64,000 bases of DNA from an uncultured Collinsella sp. (GTDB lineage Bacteria > Actinomycetota > Coriobacteriia > Coriobacteriales > Coriobacteriaceae), in NCBI GenBank assembly GCA_958353395.1, contig CATWSG010000003.1:1-64000 (forward strand), written 5' to 3'. Under the pieces are notes generated by a model. It made no database searches and had not been told where the DNA came from. It worked only from the letters and a program-made list of their open reading frames with translations. Shown piece after piece: positions 8,859 through 17,460 of this stretch; position 1 is the first letter of the stretch, and the number at the start of each line of letters is the position of its first letter. The position numbers and the translations under genes were made by a program.

Positions 8859-9707
8859 ATGCCAAGCTGGAACATTCATATCGCTCAGACGGAGCGTTTG
8901 CTGGAGCGCACCGGTGCGCTTGCCAATAGCGTGCGCGACCGCAATGCCTTTTTGTTTGGCTGCGTGGTTCCGGATATCTTCGTGGGCTATATGGTCCCTG
9001 GCATCGCCGATCCCATCCCGTACCGCATTACGCACTTTGCAAAGCCCGAGCCTATCCCTAAGCCTCGTGAGCATGAGTTCTGGGATACCTATGTGGCACC
9101 GTTGCTTAAAAGTTCGCCCACCGGTGCGCCAGCCGCGGCCACCTCGATTGTCGATGAGCGCGAGCGACTGAATCGCGTGCACTATCCCCAGCGCTACAGG
9201 GATGCCGAGCCGGTTGCCGGTCCCGGCGCCTGTGAGTTCTCGCTTGCATCCGAAGATGTGGCGCAGTCGTTGCTCGATTTGACACTGGGTGTCTGGTCGC
9301 ATCTGGTGGCCGATACCGTATGGAATACGCGCGTGAATCAGTACCTGGAGGCGCACGGCGGCAAGCCGTGCGAGGAGTTCCGCATTAAAAAGCAAGGCGA
9401 CTTTGACTGGTTTGGCAAGACGCTCGGCATTGTTTCGATTCCGCGCGCGACCGATCGCCTGTATACTGCGGCGACGCGTTTTGGGCAGTATCCCATCCAT
9501 AAGGAGTATGTGCTCAAGACCATCGGCGTTATGCACGAGATCGTGCGCGAAAACCCCGGCGAGCCCGACCATCCGCCATACCGCCTGCTGACCGAGAAAT
9601 TCTTCGACGCAACGTTTACCGAGGTCATCGAGCTGACCGAGGCGGGCTTTGCGGCTCGCGTTGCCGCTTCTGGCGTTCCCGCAGTCCCCCTGATTGCTAG
9701 CTGCTAG
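8859..9707 (+). CDS. Zinc-dependent phospholipase C-like (PF00882-type) protein
   Basis: The product begins MPSWNIHI and contains FLFGCVVPD and VWSHLVADTVWN. This conserved His/Asp layout is seen in cytoplasmic proteins annotated as zinc-dependent phospholipase C family. No signal peptide is present, unlike secreted clostridial alpha-toxin, so a toxin role is unlikely and the substrate is unknown. I prefer the ATG at 8859, preceded by GGGGGTGG, to the ATG at 8847, which has no ribosome site. TATAGT at about 8826 may be the -10 box. The gene converges on and overlaps the next minus-strand gene by 4 bp. Confidence 0.7.
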   Translation: MPSWNIHIAQTERLLERTGALANSVRDRNAFLFGCVVPDIFVGYMVPGIADPIPYRITHFAKPEPIPKPREHEFWDTYVAPLLKSSPTGAPAAATSIVDERERLNRVHYPQRYRDAEPVAGPGACEFSLASEDVAQSLLDLTLGVWSHLVADTVWNTRVNQYLEAHGGKPCEEFRIKKQGDFDWFGKTLGIVSIPRATDRLYTAATRFGQYPIHKEYVLKTIGVMHEIVRENPGEPDHPPYRLLTEKFFDATFTEVIELTEAGFAARVAASGVPAVPLIASC

Positions 9708-10777
9708 CTGGCCGGCTTGGCGGTGAATAGCTCAACCCAATTGACAAGTAGCTCTTGCCGCAGGGTGACTTCGGCGGCGCGCTCCTGTTTGGTCTTTGGG
9801 GTGTAGGAAAGTCCAGCCTTTTTATGGATGAGCTCGGCTATGTGGTCGAAGCTCTTCTTATCCTTAATCTGGCCAAAGGTAATTTGGATGACGTCGTAGC
9901 CCATGCTTGTGAGCGCGGTGGCGCGCTCGGCATCGGAGAGGCTCGCGGCTTCGCTGTCGTGGGCGGAGCGGCCTTGGCATTCAAGGATGACACCCATGCT
10001 GTCGGTGGCGCTTTCGATGAGGATATCGGCGTAGCAGCAGGTTTTGTCATACAGCGAGCGCGCGGCGTCGCTGAGTGGGATGCGCACGTTGTTTGCGATG
10101 TTGATGCCCATGCCGCCCTCGTCGCGGGGGAGCGAGATAAGCATGGAGGTCTGTACTTCGAAGGGCGAGGCGGTCTGTCCTGTCATGCGTTCGGCGGCCC
10201 AGCGGAGCTGCTTAACACCGCGCAGGCCTGCGGCCTGCTTGGCGAACGCGGCGATATCCGCTGCGGAAAGAAGCGGCGTGCGCTTCCACAGGTTGGTATC
10301 CTTGCCGTTGACGTCGATAACCCGCTCCCAGCCGCAGTTGGGTGGAATGAGCTTAAGCGAAATAGCTTCATCAAGTTGCCGTTGCGCTCGTTTGCAGGGT
10401 GTATACACAGCAAACGAGCTGCACATCTCATAACACGCCATAAGCAGCTGGTTGCGTGAGACCTGCGTAGCAAGGTTGAGCAGTGTGAACTCGGGCGATG
10501 TGACATCAAACCCATGCTCGGTTTGCCTAAACGACCCGGGAGGCGGCTCTTGGGTCAGGAGGTGCGATTTAAACAGGCTTCGCGACCCGGATTGTGCCCG
10601 AGTGAATACAATCCTGTGAAGCGGTGCGTGAAGCAGGTCTTTTACAACTGCATGACTTCCGAGGCCGCAACATCTGCGATCCATATTGCCAAGGCTAATG
10701 GCAGGGTAAAGGCCTAATATCTGTGGCGGGATACGGTGATAGTAAAAAGCGGATTGACCGCATAGCGTCAGGTCCAT
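9704..10777 (-). CDS. Hypothetical protein with putative VSR/PD-(D/E)xK-like C-terminal domain
   Basis: I do not recognise a named family. The C-terminal third (about residues 245-330) has the layout YADILIE, then ILECQGRSAH, then YDVIQITFGQIKD. This resembles the Asp...Glu-x-Gln core of very-short-patch/DUF559-like nuclease folds found in many actinobacterial proteins. The middle (about 120-235) contains paired helices and SLPRDEGGMGI. I choose ATG 10777 (357 aa), which has AGAGGA 6 nt upstream; an upstream TTG at 10846 would begin inside a 19-bp inverted repeat. The gene is lone and convergent with its neighbour. The nuclease activity is inference; a role in defence or competence cannot be judged from sequence. 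Confidence 0.55.
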   Translation of the reverse strand: MDLTLCGQSAFYYHRIPPQILGLYPAISLGNMDRRCCGLGSHAVVKDLLHAPLHRIVFTRAQSGSRSLFKSHLLTQEPPPGSFRQTEHGFDVTSPEFTLLNLATQVSRNQLLMACYEMCSSFAVYTPCKRAQRQLDEAISLKLIPPNCGWERVIDVNGKDTNLWKRTPLLSAADIAAFAKQAAGLRGVKQLRWAAERMTGQTASPFEVQTSMLISLPRDEGGMGINIANNVRIPLSDAARSLYDKTCCYADILIESATDSMGVILECQGRSAHDSEAASLSDAERATALTSMGYDVIQITFGQIKDKKSFDHIAELIHKKAGLSYTPKTKQERAAEVTLRQELLVNWVELFTAKPAS

Positions 10778-10828
10778 GACGTCCTCTTGGTCGAAATATG
10801 CTTTTGGACCGTGCGATGCCAGTGTCAA

Positions 10829-10956
10829 TTCGGAAGTATGCGGCAAAATCTAAACCTTGTGAGCAGACCTGGCTTTTGAGGCTAGTTTATCAGGCATTTT
10901 GTTGCGAAAAAACGGGGTGTGCTCGGAGGTATCAGAATTTGCCGCATACTTCCGAA
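10829..10956. repeat. 19-bp inverted repeat pair upstream of the hypothetical gene
   Basis: TTCGGAAGTATGCGGCAAA (10829-10847) recurs in perfect inverted orientation at 10938-10956, 90 bp apart, flanking an AT-richer stretch. No ORF lies between the arms. The pair sits 50 bp upstream of the preferred start of the minus-strand hypothetical gene. It could be paired operators or the ends of a small palindromic element. Apart from this and the pyk terminator, I see nothing in the 10778-11199 gap. Confidence 0.75.
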
Positions 10957-11136
10957 AAGCAGGTCAATCCGGCTCTTGCTAAAACGATTTAGCAGCGTCG
11001 GTTAAGGTGTGGGTTTGCCACCGGGCGAACACTTTTAGCGCTTGGGACTTTATTCATTGGGTCTCGAAGGGTGGATTTCGCGCTTTTGGTAAAGAAATGA
11101 GTGTGTGTTTTGCCGTGCGCCGGCATTGGCACAGAA

Positions 11137-11171
11137 AAAGGGCCCGGAAGGCTTCGCCTTCCGGGCCCTTT
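11137..11171 (-). terminator. Intrinsic terminator of pyk
   Basis: AAAGGGCCCGGAAGGC (11137-11152) pairs perfectly with 11156-11171 across a 3-nt loop. Read on the minus strand it ends in a T run 28 bp after the pyk stop codon. Confidence 0.9.
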
Positions 11172-11199
11172 GCGATGCAAGTGTGCTTGCAAGTACGAC

Positions 11200-12660
11200 T
11201 TAGCGCACCTGAGCGACGTAAGCGACGTTGGTCGAGGAGACCTTGTCCTCGAGCTGGACGCTCATGCGGGGATCGCCAGCGGTGGCGACGGTCAGGTCGC
11301 CGGCCTCGACGTAGCCGAGCTCCTTAGCGGTCTCGATCGCCTTGACGATCGTGCCGTTGACGGTGCCCTGGGTAATCTCGGCCTGGTGCGGGATAACGCC
11401 CCAGTACATGATCATCTGCTGGACGGCCCACTCGTGGCGGGAGAACGCGCAGATCGGCATGTTGGGACGGAAGTGCGAGATCAGGCGAGCAGTACGGCCG
11501 GTGGTCGTCGGCACGGTGATGCACTTGGCGCCAACGGTGGTGGCCATGTTCACAGCGGACATACCCACAACGTTGTTGACAACGCGGGTGCCGTGAGCGT
11601 CAGCCGGAACCTCGAGCGGAGCGTGAGCCGGGAGGTACTTCTCGGTCTCGAGAGCAATGCTGGCCTGCATCTTGACGGCCTCGACCGGGTACTTACCGGC
11701 AGCGGACTCGCCGGACAGCATAACGGCGTCGGTGCCGTCGTAAATGGCGTTAGCAACGTCGGCAACCTCGGCGCGCGTCGGGCGCGGGTTCTGCTGCATG
11801 GAGTCGAGCATCTGCGTAGCGGTGATAACGGGCTTGTAGGCCGCGTTGCACTTGGCGATGATCTCCTTCTGGATGTGCGGAACGAGCTCGGGCTTGATCT
11901 CGATGCCCAGGTCGCCACGGGCGACCATGATGCCGTCGGAAGCCTCGAGGATCTCGTCGAAGTTCTCGACGCCCAGGGCGCACTCGATCTTCGGGAAGAT
12001 CGTCACGTGCTCGCCGCCGTTCTCGCGGCAAAGCTCGCGGATGCCGCGGACGGACTCGCCGTCGCGGATGAAGGAAGCGGCGATGTAGTCGATGTTCTCG
12101 GTCAGGCCAAAGAGGATGTCCTGACGATCGCGCTCGGTGATGGCGGGCAGCGAGATGTTGACGTTGGGCATGTTGACGCCCTTGCGCTCGCCGATCAGGC
12201 CGTCGTTCTTAACGACGCAGGTCATGTCCTGGCCGTCGACGGACTCGACCTCGAGGGCAACCAGGCCGTCATCGATCAGGATGAGGGAGCCCTTCTCGAC
12301 CTCGGAGGGCAGAGCCAGGTAGTCGAGGGAGATGTGCTCAGAGGTGCCGTGGAAATCCTCGGTCGTGGGCTGAGCGGTGACGACGATCTTGTCGCCGGTC
12401 TTGACGGCAACCTTCTTGCCGTCGACCAGAAGGCCGGTGCGGACCTCGGGGCCCTTGGTGTCGAGCAGGATGCCGACGGGCATACCGAGCTCCTTGGAAA
12501 TACGACGGACGCGCTCGATGCGACCGTGGTGCTCGTCGTAGGAGCCGTGCGAGAAGTTAAAACGGGCGACGTTCATGCCCGCCTTGATCATCTCGCGGAT
12601 GGTCTCGTCGCTATCGCAGGCGGGACCCATGGTGCATACAATCTTGGTGCGCTTGTACAT
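11200..12660 (-). CDS. pyk: Pyruvate kinase
   Basis: Converts phosphoenolpyruvate and ADP to pyruvate and ATP, the last step of glycolysis. The 486-aa product starts with the canonical KIVCTMGPA strand. It has the metal/phosphate-binding NFSHG and DTKGPEVRTG segments, the catalytic FPKIE lysine strand, MVARGDLGIE, and the ATQMLDSM motif of the barrel. The C-terminal allosteric-type domain is present, but there is no extra PEP-utiliser domain of the Bacillus type. A TATAAT at 12724-12729 (minus strand) is the probable -10 box. The gene is a single unit ending at the 11137-11171 hairpin. Confidence 0.97.
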   Translation of the reverse strand: MYKRTKIVCTMGPACDSDETIREMIKAGMNVARFNFSHGSYDEHHGRIERVRRISKELGMPVGILLDTKGPEVRTGLLVDGKKVAVKTGDKIVVTAQPTTEDFHGTSEHISLDYLALPSEVEKGSLILIDDGLVALEVESVDGQDMTCVVKNDGLIGERKGVNMPNVNISLPAITERDRQDILFGLTENIDYIAASFIRDGESVRGIRELCRENGGEHVTIFPKIECALGVENFDEILEASDGIMVARGDLGIEIKPELVPHIQKEIIAKCNAAYKPVITATQMLDSMQQNPRPTRAEVADVANAIYDGTDAVMLSGESAAGKYPVEAVKMQASIALETEKYLPAHAPLEVPADAHGTRVVNNVVGMSAVNMATTVGAKCITVPTTTGRTARLISHFRPNMPICAFSRHEWAVQQMIMYWGVIPHQAEITQGTVNGTIVKAIETAKELGYVEAGDLTVATAGDPRMSVQLEDKVSSTNVAYVAQVR

Positions 12661-12996
12661 TCAGACCTCCATCTGACATCGTCTTGCGCTGATAGATAAA
12701 CCATAAGAAATAAAACCGAGTTGATTATAACGAAATGGCGTCCGAATACCCCAAAAAATCGACCGTATGCCGAATTAGAAGTTCATTTTTTGCGGAAAAA
12801 CGGTATATGCAAAAACTTTACCAACCGTTCTAACCGCTGCTATCTGGGCGATATTTCAATTTGATGATGCGCCGAAGAAAAAACGTTTTATCAGTATTGA
12901 GCATCACACGGTCTGCACCGTTGCTTATGGACCATATTTCCAAATGGATTGTTTTGGCTAGACGCGTTGCTTTGGGGTACCATAGCTCCACTATCA
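12661..12996. promoter_or_regulatory. Divergent AT-rich promoter region between pyk and the P-type ATPase
   Basis: This stretch is clearly more AT-rich than its surroundings. On the minus strand TATAAT (12724-12729) is placed for pyk. On the plus strand TTGGCT (about 12953), 18 bp and TACCAT (about 12977) could serve the ATPase. No ORF with a ribosome site was found here. Confidence 0.45.
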
Positions 12997-12997
12997 A

Positions 12998-13101
12998 CTG
13001 CCGCTCAGCACGGCAGCCTTGATGAGCCCTTGCCCTTCTCCTGGGAATTATGATCGGGCATCAATCTGCTGAGTGGCCCGAATCCCAGGAGGGGACTCTA
13101 T
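12998..13101 (+). promoter_or_regulatory. Structured 5' leader that can mask the ATPase ribosome binding site
   Basis: CTGCCG (12998-13003) pairs with CGGCAG (13011-13016). CTCCTGGGA (13038-13046) pairs exactly with TCCCAGGAG (13083-13091), which contains part of the AGGAGGGG ribosome site (13087-13094). TTGATG (13019-13024) can instead pair with CATCAA (13059-13064), a fold that crosses the first. The two pairings would form a pseudoknot or alternative states, the layout of a translational riboswitch. I do not recognise a known class. Confidence 0.5.
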
Positions 13102-15783
13102 ATGCAAAAGGAATACCTGTCCGCCGCGGCGGAGGTGCTCAGCGACCAAGGTGTCGATGAGAACCTCGGCCTGAGCGACGACGAGGCGTCGTCGCGCCTC
13201 GCTAAGACAGGCCCTAACAAGCTCGAGGAAGCCGAGAAGACGCCGCTGTGGAAGCGCTTCTTTGAGCAGATGGCCGACCCCATGGTCATCATGCTGATCG
13301 TTGCCGCCGTCATCAGCGCGCTCACGGGCATGGTCAAGGGCGAGGCGGACTTTGCCGATGTCGCCATCATCATGTTCGTCGTTATCGTCAACTCGGTGCT
13401 GGGCGTGGTCCAGGAGGCTAAAAGCGAGGAGGCTCTCGAGGCCCTGCAGGAGATGAGCGCGGCGCAGTCCAAGGTGCTGCGCGACGGCAAGCTCGTGCAC
13501 CTGCCGAGCGCCGAGCTCGTGCCCGGCGATGTGATCATGCTCGAGGCGGGCGACTCCGTCCCGGCCGACTGCCGTGTGCTCGAGAGCGCCACGATGAAGA
13601 TCGAGGAGGCCGCCCTTACCGGCGAGTCCGTGCCCGTCGAGAAGCATGCCAACGTCATTGAGCTCGCCGCCGGCACCGACGACGTGCCGCTCGGCGACCG
13701 CAAGAACATGTGCTACATGGGTTCCACCGTGGTATACGGCCGCGGTCGCGCCGTCGTGGTCGGCACCGGTATGAACACCGAGATGGGCAAGATCGCCGGC
13801 GCCCTGGCCGAGGCCAAGGAAGAGCTCACGCCGCTGCAGGTGAAGCTCGCCGAGCTCAGCCGCATCCTCACCATCATGGTTATCGTCATCTGCGTCGTCA
13901 TCTTTGGCGTCGACATCATCCGCCACGGCGTGGGCAACGTTCTCACCGATCCGACCGCGCTGCTCGACACCTTTATGGTCGCTGTCTCGCTTGCCGTCGC
14001 CGCCATCCCCGAGGGCCTGGTTGCCGTCGTGACCATCGTGCTGTCGCTCGGCGTGACCAAGATGGCCAAGCGTCAGGCGATTATCCGCAAGCTCTCTGCC
14101 GTCGAGACCCTTGGCTGCACGCAGACCATCTGCTCCGACAAGACCGGTACCCTCACCCAGAACAAGATGACCGTCGTCAAGCACGAGCTCGCTGCGCCTA
14201 AGGAGAAGTTCCTGGCCGGCATGGCTCTGTGCTCCGACGCCCAGTGGGACGAGGAGCTGGGCGAGGCCGTGGGTGAGCCGACCGAGTGTGCGCTCGTCAA
14301 CGATGCCGGCAAGGCGGGGCTCACTGGCCTGACTGCCGAGCATCCGCGCGTGGGCGAGGCCCCGTTTGACTCGGGCCGCAAGATGATGTCCGTGGTCGTC
14401 GAGACCCTGGACGGCGAGTATGAGCAGTACACCAAGGGCGCGCCCGACGTGGTGATCGGCCTGTGCACCCATATCTACGAGGGCGACAAGGTCGTTCCGC
14501 TGACCGAGGAGCGTCGCGCCGAGCTCGTGGCCGCCAACAAGGCCATGGCCGACGAGGCCCTGCGCGTGCTGGCGCTGGCAAGCCGCACCTACACCGAGGT
14601 CCCGGCCGACTGCAGCCCCGCTGCGCTCGAGCACGACCTGGTCTTCTGCGGCCTGTCCGGCATGATTGACCCGGTCCGCCCCGAGGTCGCCGACGCCATC
14701 CGCGAGGCCCACGATGCCGGTATCCGCACCGTCATGATTACGGGCGACCACATCGACACCGCCGTGGCCATCGCCAAGCAGCTGGGTATCGTCACCGATC
14801 GCAGCCAGGCCATCACGGGCGCCGACCTCGACCGCATGAGCGACGAGGAACTCGACGCGCACATCGAGGACTACGGCGTGTACGCCCGCGTTCAGCCCGA
14901 GCACAAGACCCGCATCGTCGAGGCTTGGAAGTCGCGCGACCAGATCGTGGCCATGACGGGCGACGGCGTCAACGACGCCCCGTCCATCAAGCGCGCCGAC
15001 ATCGGCGTTGGCATGGGCATCACCGGTACCGACGTCACCAAGAACGTCGCCGACATGGTGCTTGCCGATGACAACTTCGCCACCATCATCGGTGCCTGCG
15101 AAGAGGGCCGTCGCATCTACGACAACATCCGCAAGGTCATCCAGTTCCTGCTTTCGGCAAACCTTGCCGAGGTCTTCTCGGTGTTTATCGCCACGCTCAT
15201 CGGCTTTACCATCTTCCAGCCGGTGCAGCTGCTGTGGGTGAACCTGGTTACCGACTGTTTCCCCGCGCTCGCGCTGGGCATGGAGGACGCCGAGGGCGAC
15301 ATTATGAAGCGCAAGCCGCGCAACGCTAAGGACGGTGTCTTCGCCGGACATATGGGTCTGGACTGCGTGGTCCAGGGTCTGATCATCACCGCGCTGGTGC
15401 TGGCGAGCTTCTTTGTGGGCGTGTACTTTGACATGGGCTACATTCACATCGCTGATATGATCGCCGGCAATGCCGACGAGGAAGGCGTGATGATGGCGTT
15501 CATCACGCTCAACATGGTCGAGATTTTCCACTGCTTCAATATGCGCAGCCGTCGTGCGTCGCTGTTCACCATGAAGAAGCAGAACAAGTGGCTGTGGGCT
15601 TCCGCTGCGCTGGCGCTGGTGCTGACGGTGATCGTGACCGTACAGCCGACGCTTGCCGAGATGTTCTTTGGCCCTGTGACGCTTGAGCTCAAGGGCGTTC
15701 TTGCCGCGCTGGGCCTGGCCTTCCTGATCATCCCGCTGATGGAGATCTACAAGGCGATCATGCGCGCTGTGGAGAAAGAGTAG
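13102..15783 (+). CDS. Calcium-type (P2A) cation-transporting P-type ATPase
   Basis: An 893-aa membrane pump expelling Ca2+ (possibly Mn2+). It has an N-terminal cation-ATPase domain, the TGES actuator motif, AAIPEGL in M4, phosphorylation site CSDKTGTLT with Asp346, the nucleotide-binding KGAPD loop, and TGDGVNDAPS. Ion-site residues of the SERCA group are kept: Asn and Glu in the M5 stretch SANLAEVF, and Asn/Thr/Asp in the M6 stretch NLVTDCFPALALG. The length and the lack of N-terminal metal-binding cysteines exclude heavy-metal (P1B) pumps. The leader just upstream can sequester the ribosome site, suggesting ion-responsive translation. Confidence 0.93.
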   Translation: MQKEYLSAAAEVLSDQGVDENLGLSDDEASSRLAKTGPNKLEEAEKTPLWKRFFEQMADPMVIMLIVAAVISALTGMVKGEADFADVAIIMFVVIVNSVLGVVQEAKSEEALEALQEMSAAQSKVLRDGKLVHLPSAELVPGDVIMLEAGDSVPADCRVLESATMKIEEAALTGESVPVEKHANVIELAAGTDDVPLGDRKNMCYMGSTVVYGRGRAVVVGTGMNTEMGKIAGALAEAKEELTPLQVKLAELSRILTIMVIVICVVIFGVDIIRHGVGNVLTDPTALLDTFMVAVSLAVAAIPEGLVAVVTIVLSLGVTKMAKRQAIIRKLSAVETLGCTQTICSDKTGTLTQNKMTVVKHELAAPKEKFLAGMALCSDAQWDEELGEAVGEPTECALVNDAGKAGLTGLTAEHPRVGEAPFDSGRKMMSVVVETLDGEYEQYTKGAPDVVIGLCTHIYEGDKVVPLTEERRAELVAANKAMADEALRVLALASRTYTEVPADCSPAALEHDLVFCGLSGMIDPVRPEVADAIREAHDAGIRTVMITGDHIDTAVAIAKQLGIVTDRSQAITGADLDRMSDEELDAHIEDYGVYARVQPEHKTRIVEAWKSRDQIVAMTGDGVNDAPSIKRADIGVGMGITGTDVTKNVADMVLADDNFATIIGACEEGRRIYDNIRKVIQFLLSANLAEVFSVFIATLIGFTIFQPVQLLWVNLVTDCFPALALGMEDAEGDIMKRKPRNAKDGVFAGHMGLDCVVQGLIITALVLASFFVGVYFDMGYIHIADMIAGNADEEGVMMAFITLNMVEIFHCFNMRSRRASLFTMKKQNKWLWASAALALVLTVIVTVQPTLAEMFFGPVTLELKGVLAALGLAFLIIPLMEIYKAIMRAVEKE

Positions 15784-15794
15784 CGTACTCGTCC

Positions 15795-15882
15795 GGGCCC
15801 GCCCCACGCCCTTTCTCCCTCACTGGTCCTCGCGCTTCGCGCTGCGGGATCGTTCGGGAGAAAGGGCTTCCGGGGCGGGCCC
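15795..15882. repeat. Long imperfect inverted repeat after the P-type ATPase
   Basis: GGGCCCGCCCC (15795-15805) and CCCTTTCTCCC (15809-15819) pair with GGGAGAAAGGG (15856-15866) and GGGGCGGGCCC (15872-15882). Two 11-bp helices are separated by a small internal loop. There is no T run, so this is not a standard terminator; a terminator follows at 15942. Confidence 0.75.
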
Positions 15883-15941
15883 TGCGGTATCCTTGTTGGC
15901 TTTTCTCCCGTGCGGATGAAAAGGGCTGAGGGAAAGTTTGT

Positions 15942-15975
15942 GAGCTGGTCGGGCTTTGCCCGGCCAGCTCTTTTT
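15942..15975 (+). terminator. Intrinsic terminator of the P-type ATPase gene
   Basis: GAGCTGGTCGGGC and GCCCGGCCAGCTC form a stem with a TTT loop, followed by TTTTT at 15971-15975. It lies shortly before the rsgA start. Confidence 0.85.
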
Positions 15976-16023
15976 GATTTAAAATACCTGCTCAGTTGTG
16001 ATTTTGGCTGCTGGGAGGCGTTT

Positions 16024-17208
16024 GTGGCTAAGGCTAAAGCTAAAGCGAAGAAAAAGACGACGGGGGCGCGGGCTAAGCGCGATCGTCGTCGGAAGCTTGC
16101 GACCGAGGCCCCCGCGTCTGCCGAGGAGTTGTTGGCGAGCGTACCGGGGCTCGATGCGCTGCAGGATGTCCCGGCGTTTGATGATCTGCCGGTCGATGAA
16201 GCCCAGCAGACTGCCTTTGATGATTTCTGCGCACATGCCGAGGAGCCCGAGCAGATGCGGCTGGGTGCCGTTATTCGCCTGGATCGCGGGTTTCCGCTGG
16301 TGGCGACTGCCGACGATACCTTCCGCGCCGAGCATGCCGTGGGGTTTGCCAAGTCGCGCGGCGAGGACGAGGTCCTGCTGCCTGCCGTGGGCGACCGTGT
16401 GGCGGTGCGCCGCGCTCCCGGGCACGATATGGGCGTGATTGAGTGCGTGCTGCCGCGCCGTACGAGCTTTGAGCGTTGGCGCGGCCGTGCCCGTGGAGAG
16501 CGCCAGGTGCTCTGCTCCAACGTGGATAGCGTGCTAATCGTGCAGGCGCTCGGTGCCGGTGAGGTGCTGCTCGACCGCGTGGCGCGCTCGCTGGTGTTGG
16601 CGCTTGACTGCGATGCCGAGCCGGTGGTGGTGCTTACCAAAGCTGACCGCTGCGATGCCGAGGAGCTCGAGCGCGATCTGGACCGCGTGCGCCGCCTGGT
16701 GGGTCCGGACGTGCGCGTGATCGTGACGTCCTCTGCCGAGGGCCGCGGCCTGGACGAGGTCCGTGCCTGCGTGCCTGCCGGGAGCTGCGCCATGATTCTG
16801 GGCGAGTCGGGTGCCGGCAAGTCGACGCTGCTCAATGCACTGCTGGGCCACGATACGTTGGCGACCGGCGGTGTGCGCGAACGCGACGACCAGGGCCGTC
16901 ACACTACCGTCGCGCGCGTGATGGTGGCGCTGCCGGGCGACGCCGGCGTGATCGCCGATGCCCCGGGCCTGCGCAGTCTACCGCTCGTGGGTCACGAGCG
17001 GGGTCTGGCGCGCGCCTTCCCCGAGATTGTCGAGGCATCGCGCGCGTGCCGGTTTGGCGATTGCACACATACCCATGAGCCGGGCTGCGCCGTTCGCGAG
17101 GCCGAGGACGCCGGGCAGATCGACAGCCTGCGGCTGGAAACGTTCCAAAACCTGGCGTCATCCATGCGCGTGAGCGCTCAAATACTCGATCCCGATGTTC
17201 ATCTGTAA
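16024..17208 (+). CDS. rsgA: Ribosome small subunit-dependent GTPase A
   Basis: A circularly permuted GTPase that checks late 30S subunit maturation. The G4 motif TKAD precedes the P-loop GESGAGKST, and G3 (DAPG) comes after it. The N-terminal OB domain lies at about 70-150, and the C-terminal zinc module shows the Cys/His cluster CRFGDCTHTHEPGC. The start is GTG 16024, 5 nt after GGGAGG; an upstream in-frame start would run through the preceding terminator. The first 25 residues are very Lys/Ala-rich. It forms a single-gene unit ending at 17226-17260. Confidence 0.95.
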   Translation: MAKAKAKAKKKTTGARAKRDRRRKLATEAPASAEELLASVPGLDALQDVPAFDDLPVDEAQQTAFDDFCAHAEEPEQMRLGAVIRLDRGFPLVATADDTFRAEHAVGFAKSRGEDEVLLPAVGDRVAVRRAPGHDMGVIECVLPRRTSFERWRGRARGERQVLCSNVDSVLIVQALGAGEVLLDRVARSLVLALDCDAEPVVVLTKADRCDAEELERDLDRVRRLVGPDVRVIVTSSAEGRGLDEVRACVPAGSCAMILGESGAGKSTLLNALLGHDTLATGGVRERDDQGRHTTVARVMVALPGDAGVIADAPGLRSLPLVGHERGLARAFPEIVEASRACRFGDCTHTHEPGCAVREAEDAGQIDSLRLETFQNLASSMRVSAQILDPDVHL

Positions 17209-17225
17209 TTGATTTTTCCTATGAC

Positions 17226-17260
17226 AGCCGTCTCCCAACTGTTCGGGAGACGGCTTTTTT
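17226..17260 (+). terminator. Intrinsic terminator of rsgA
   Basis: AGCCGTCTCCC (17226-17236) pairs with GGGAGACGGCT (17245-17255) and is followed by a T run. It separates rsgA from the Tad operon. Confidence 0.92.
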
Positions 17261-17460
17261 GCTGCGGAAAAGCCTCGAAACATGCAGTTTGCTGACGTGC
17301 TGACCAAAACCTTGCCATGAGCTTGACGGGCTGGTCAGCTTTTGGTCGGCGATTGGTTTGACATCGAAAACCAAGATCGCGATTGCGCCGCTTTGCACTC
17401 TGACCGCCCAGACAATGGTGGTACGGGCATTCGCCCGGCACTGCCATGAGAGGAGCGGCC

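Noticed and set aside
8859..9707. Secreted alpha-toxin-like phospholipase
   Set aside because: No signal peptide and no C-terminal C2-like domain; only the general zinc-PLC-like fold is supported.
11101..12699. Plus-strand ORF of 532 aa opposite pyk, and minus-strand ORF of 919 aa opposite the P-type ATPase (13048-15807)
   Set aside because: Low-complexity His/Asp/Leu/Val-rich shadows of strongly conserved genes on the other strand.
13102..15783. Heavy-metal P1B ATPase
   Set aside because: No CPC motif and no N-terminal metal-binding domain; M4-M6 residues match the calcium group.
17209..17460. Riboswitch upstream of the Tad operon
   Set aside because: Apart from the rsgA terminator and a small CGGGC/GCCCG hairpin near 17423, no consistent fold or known motif was found.
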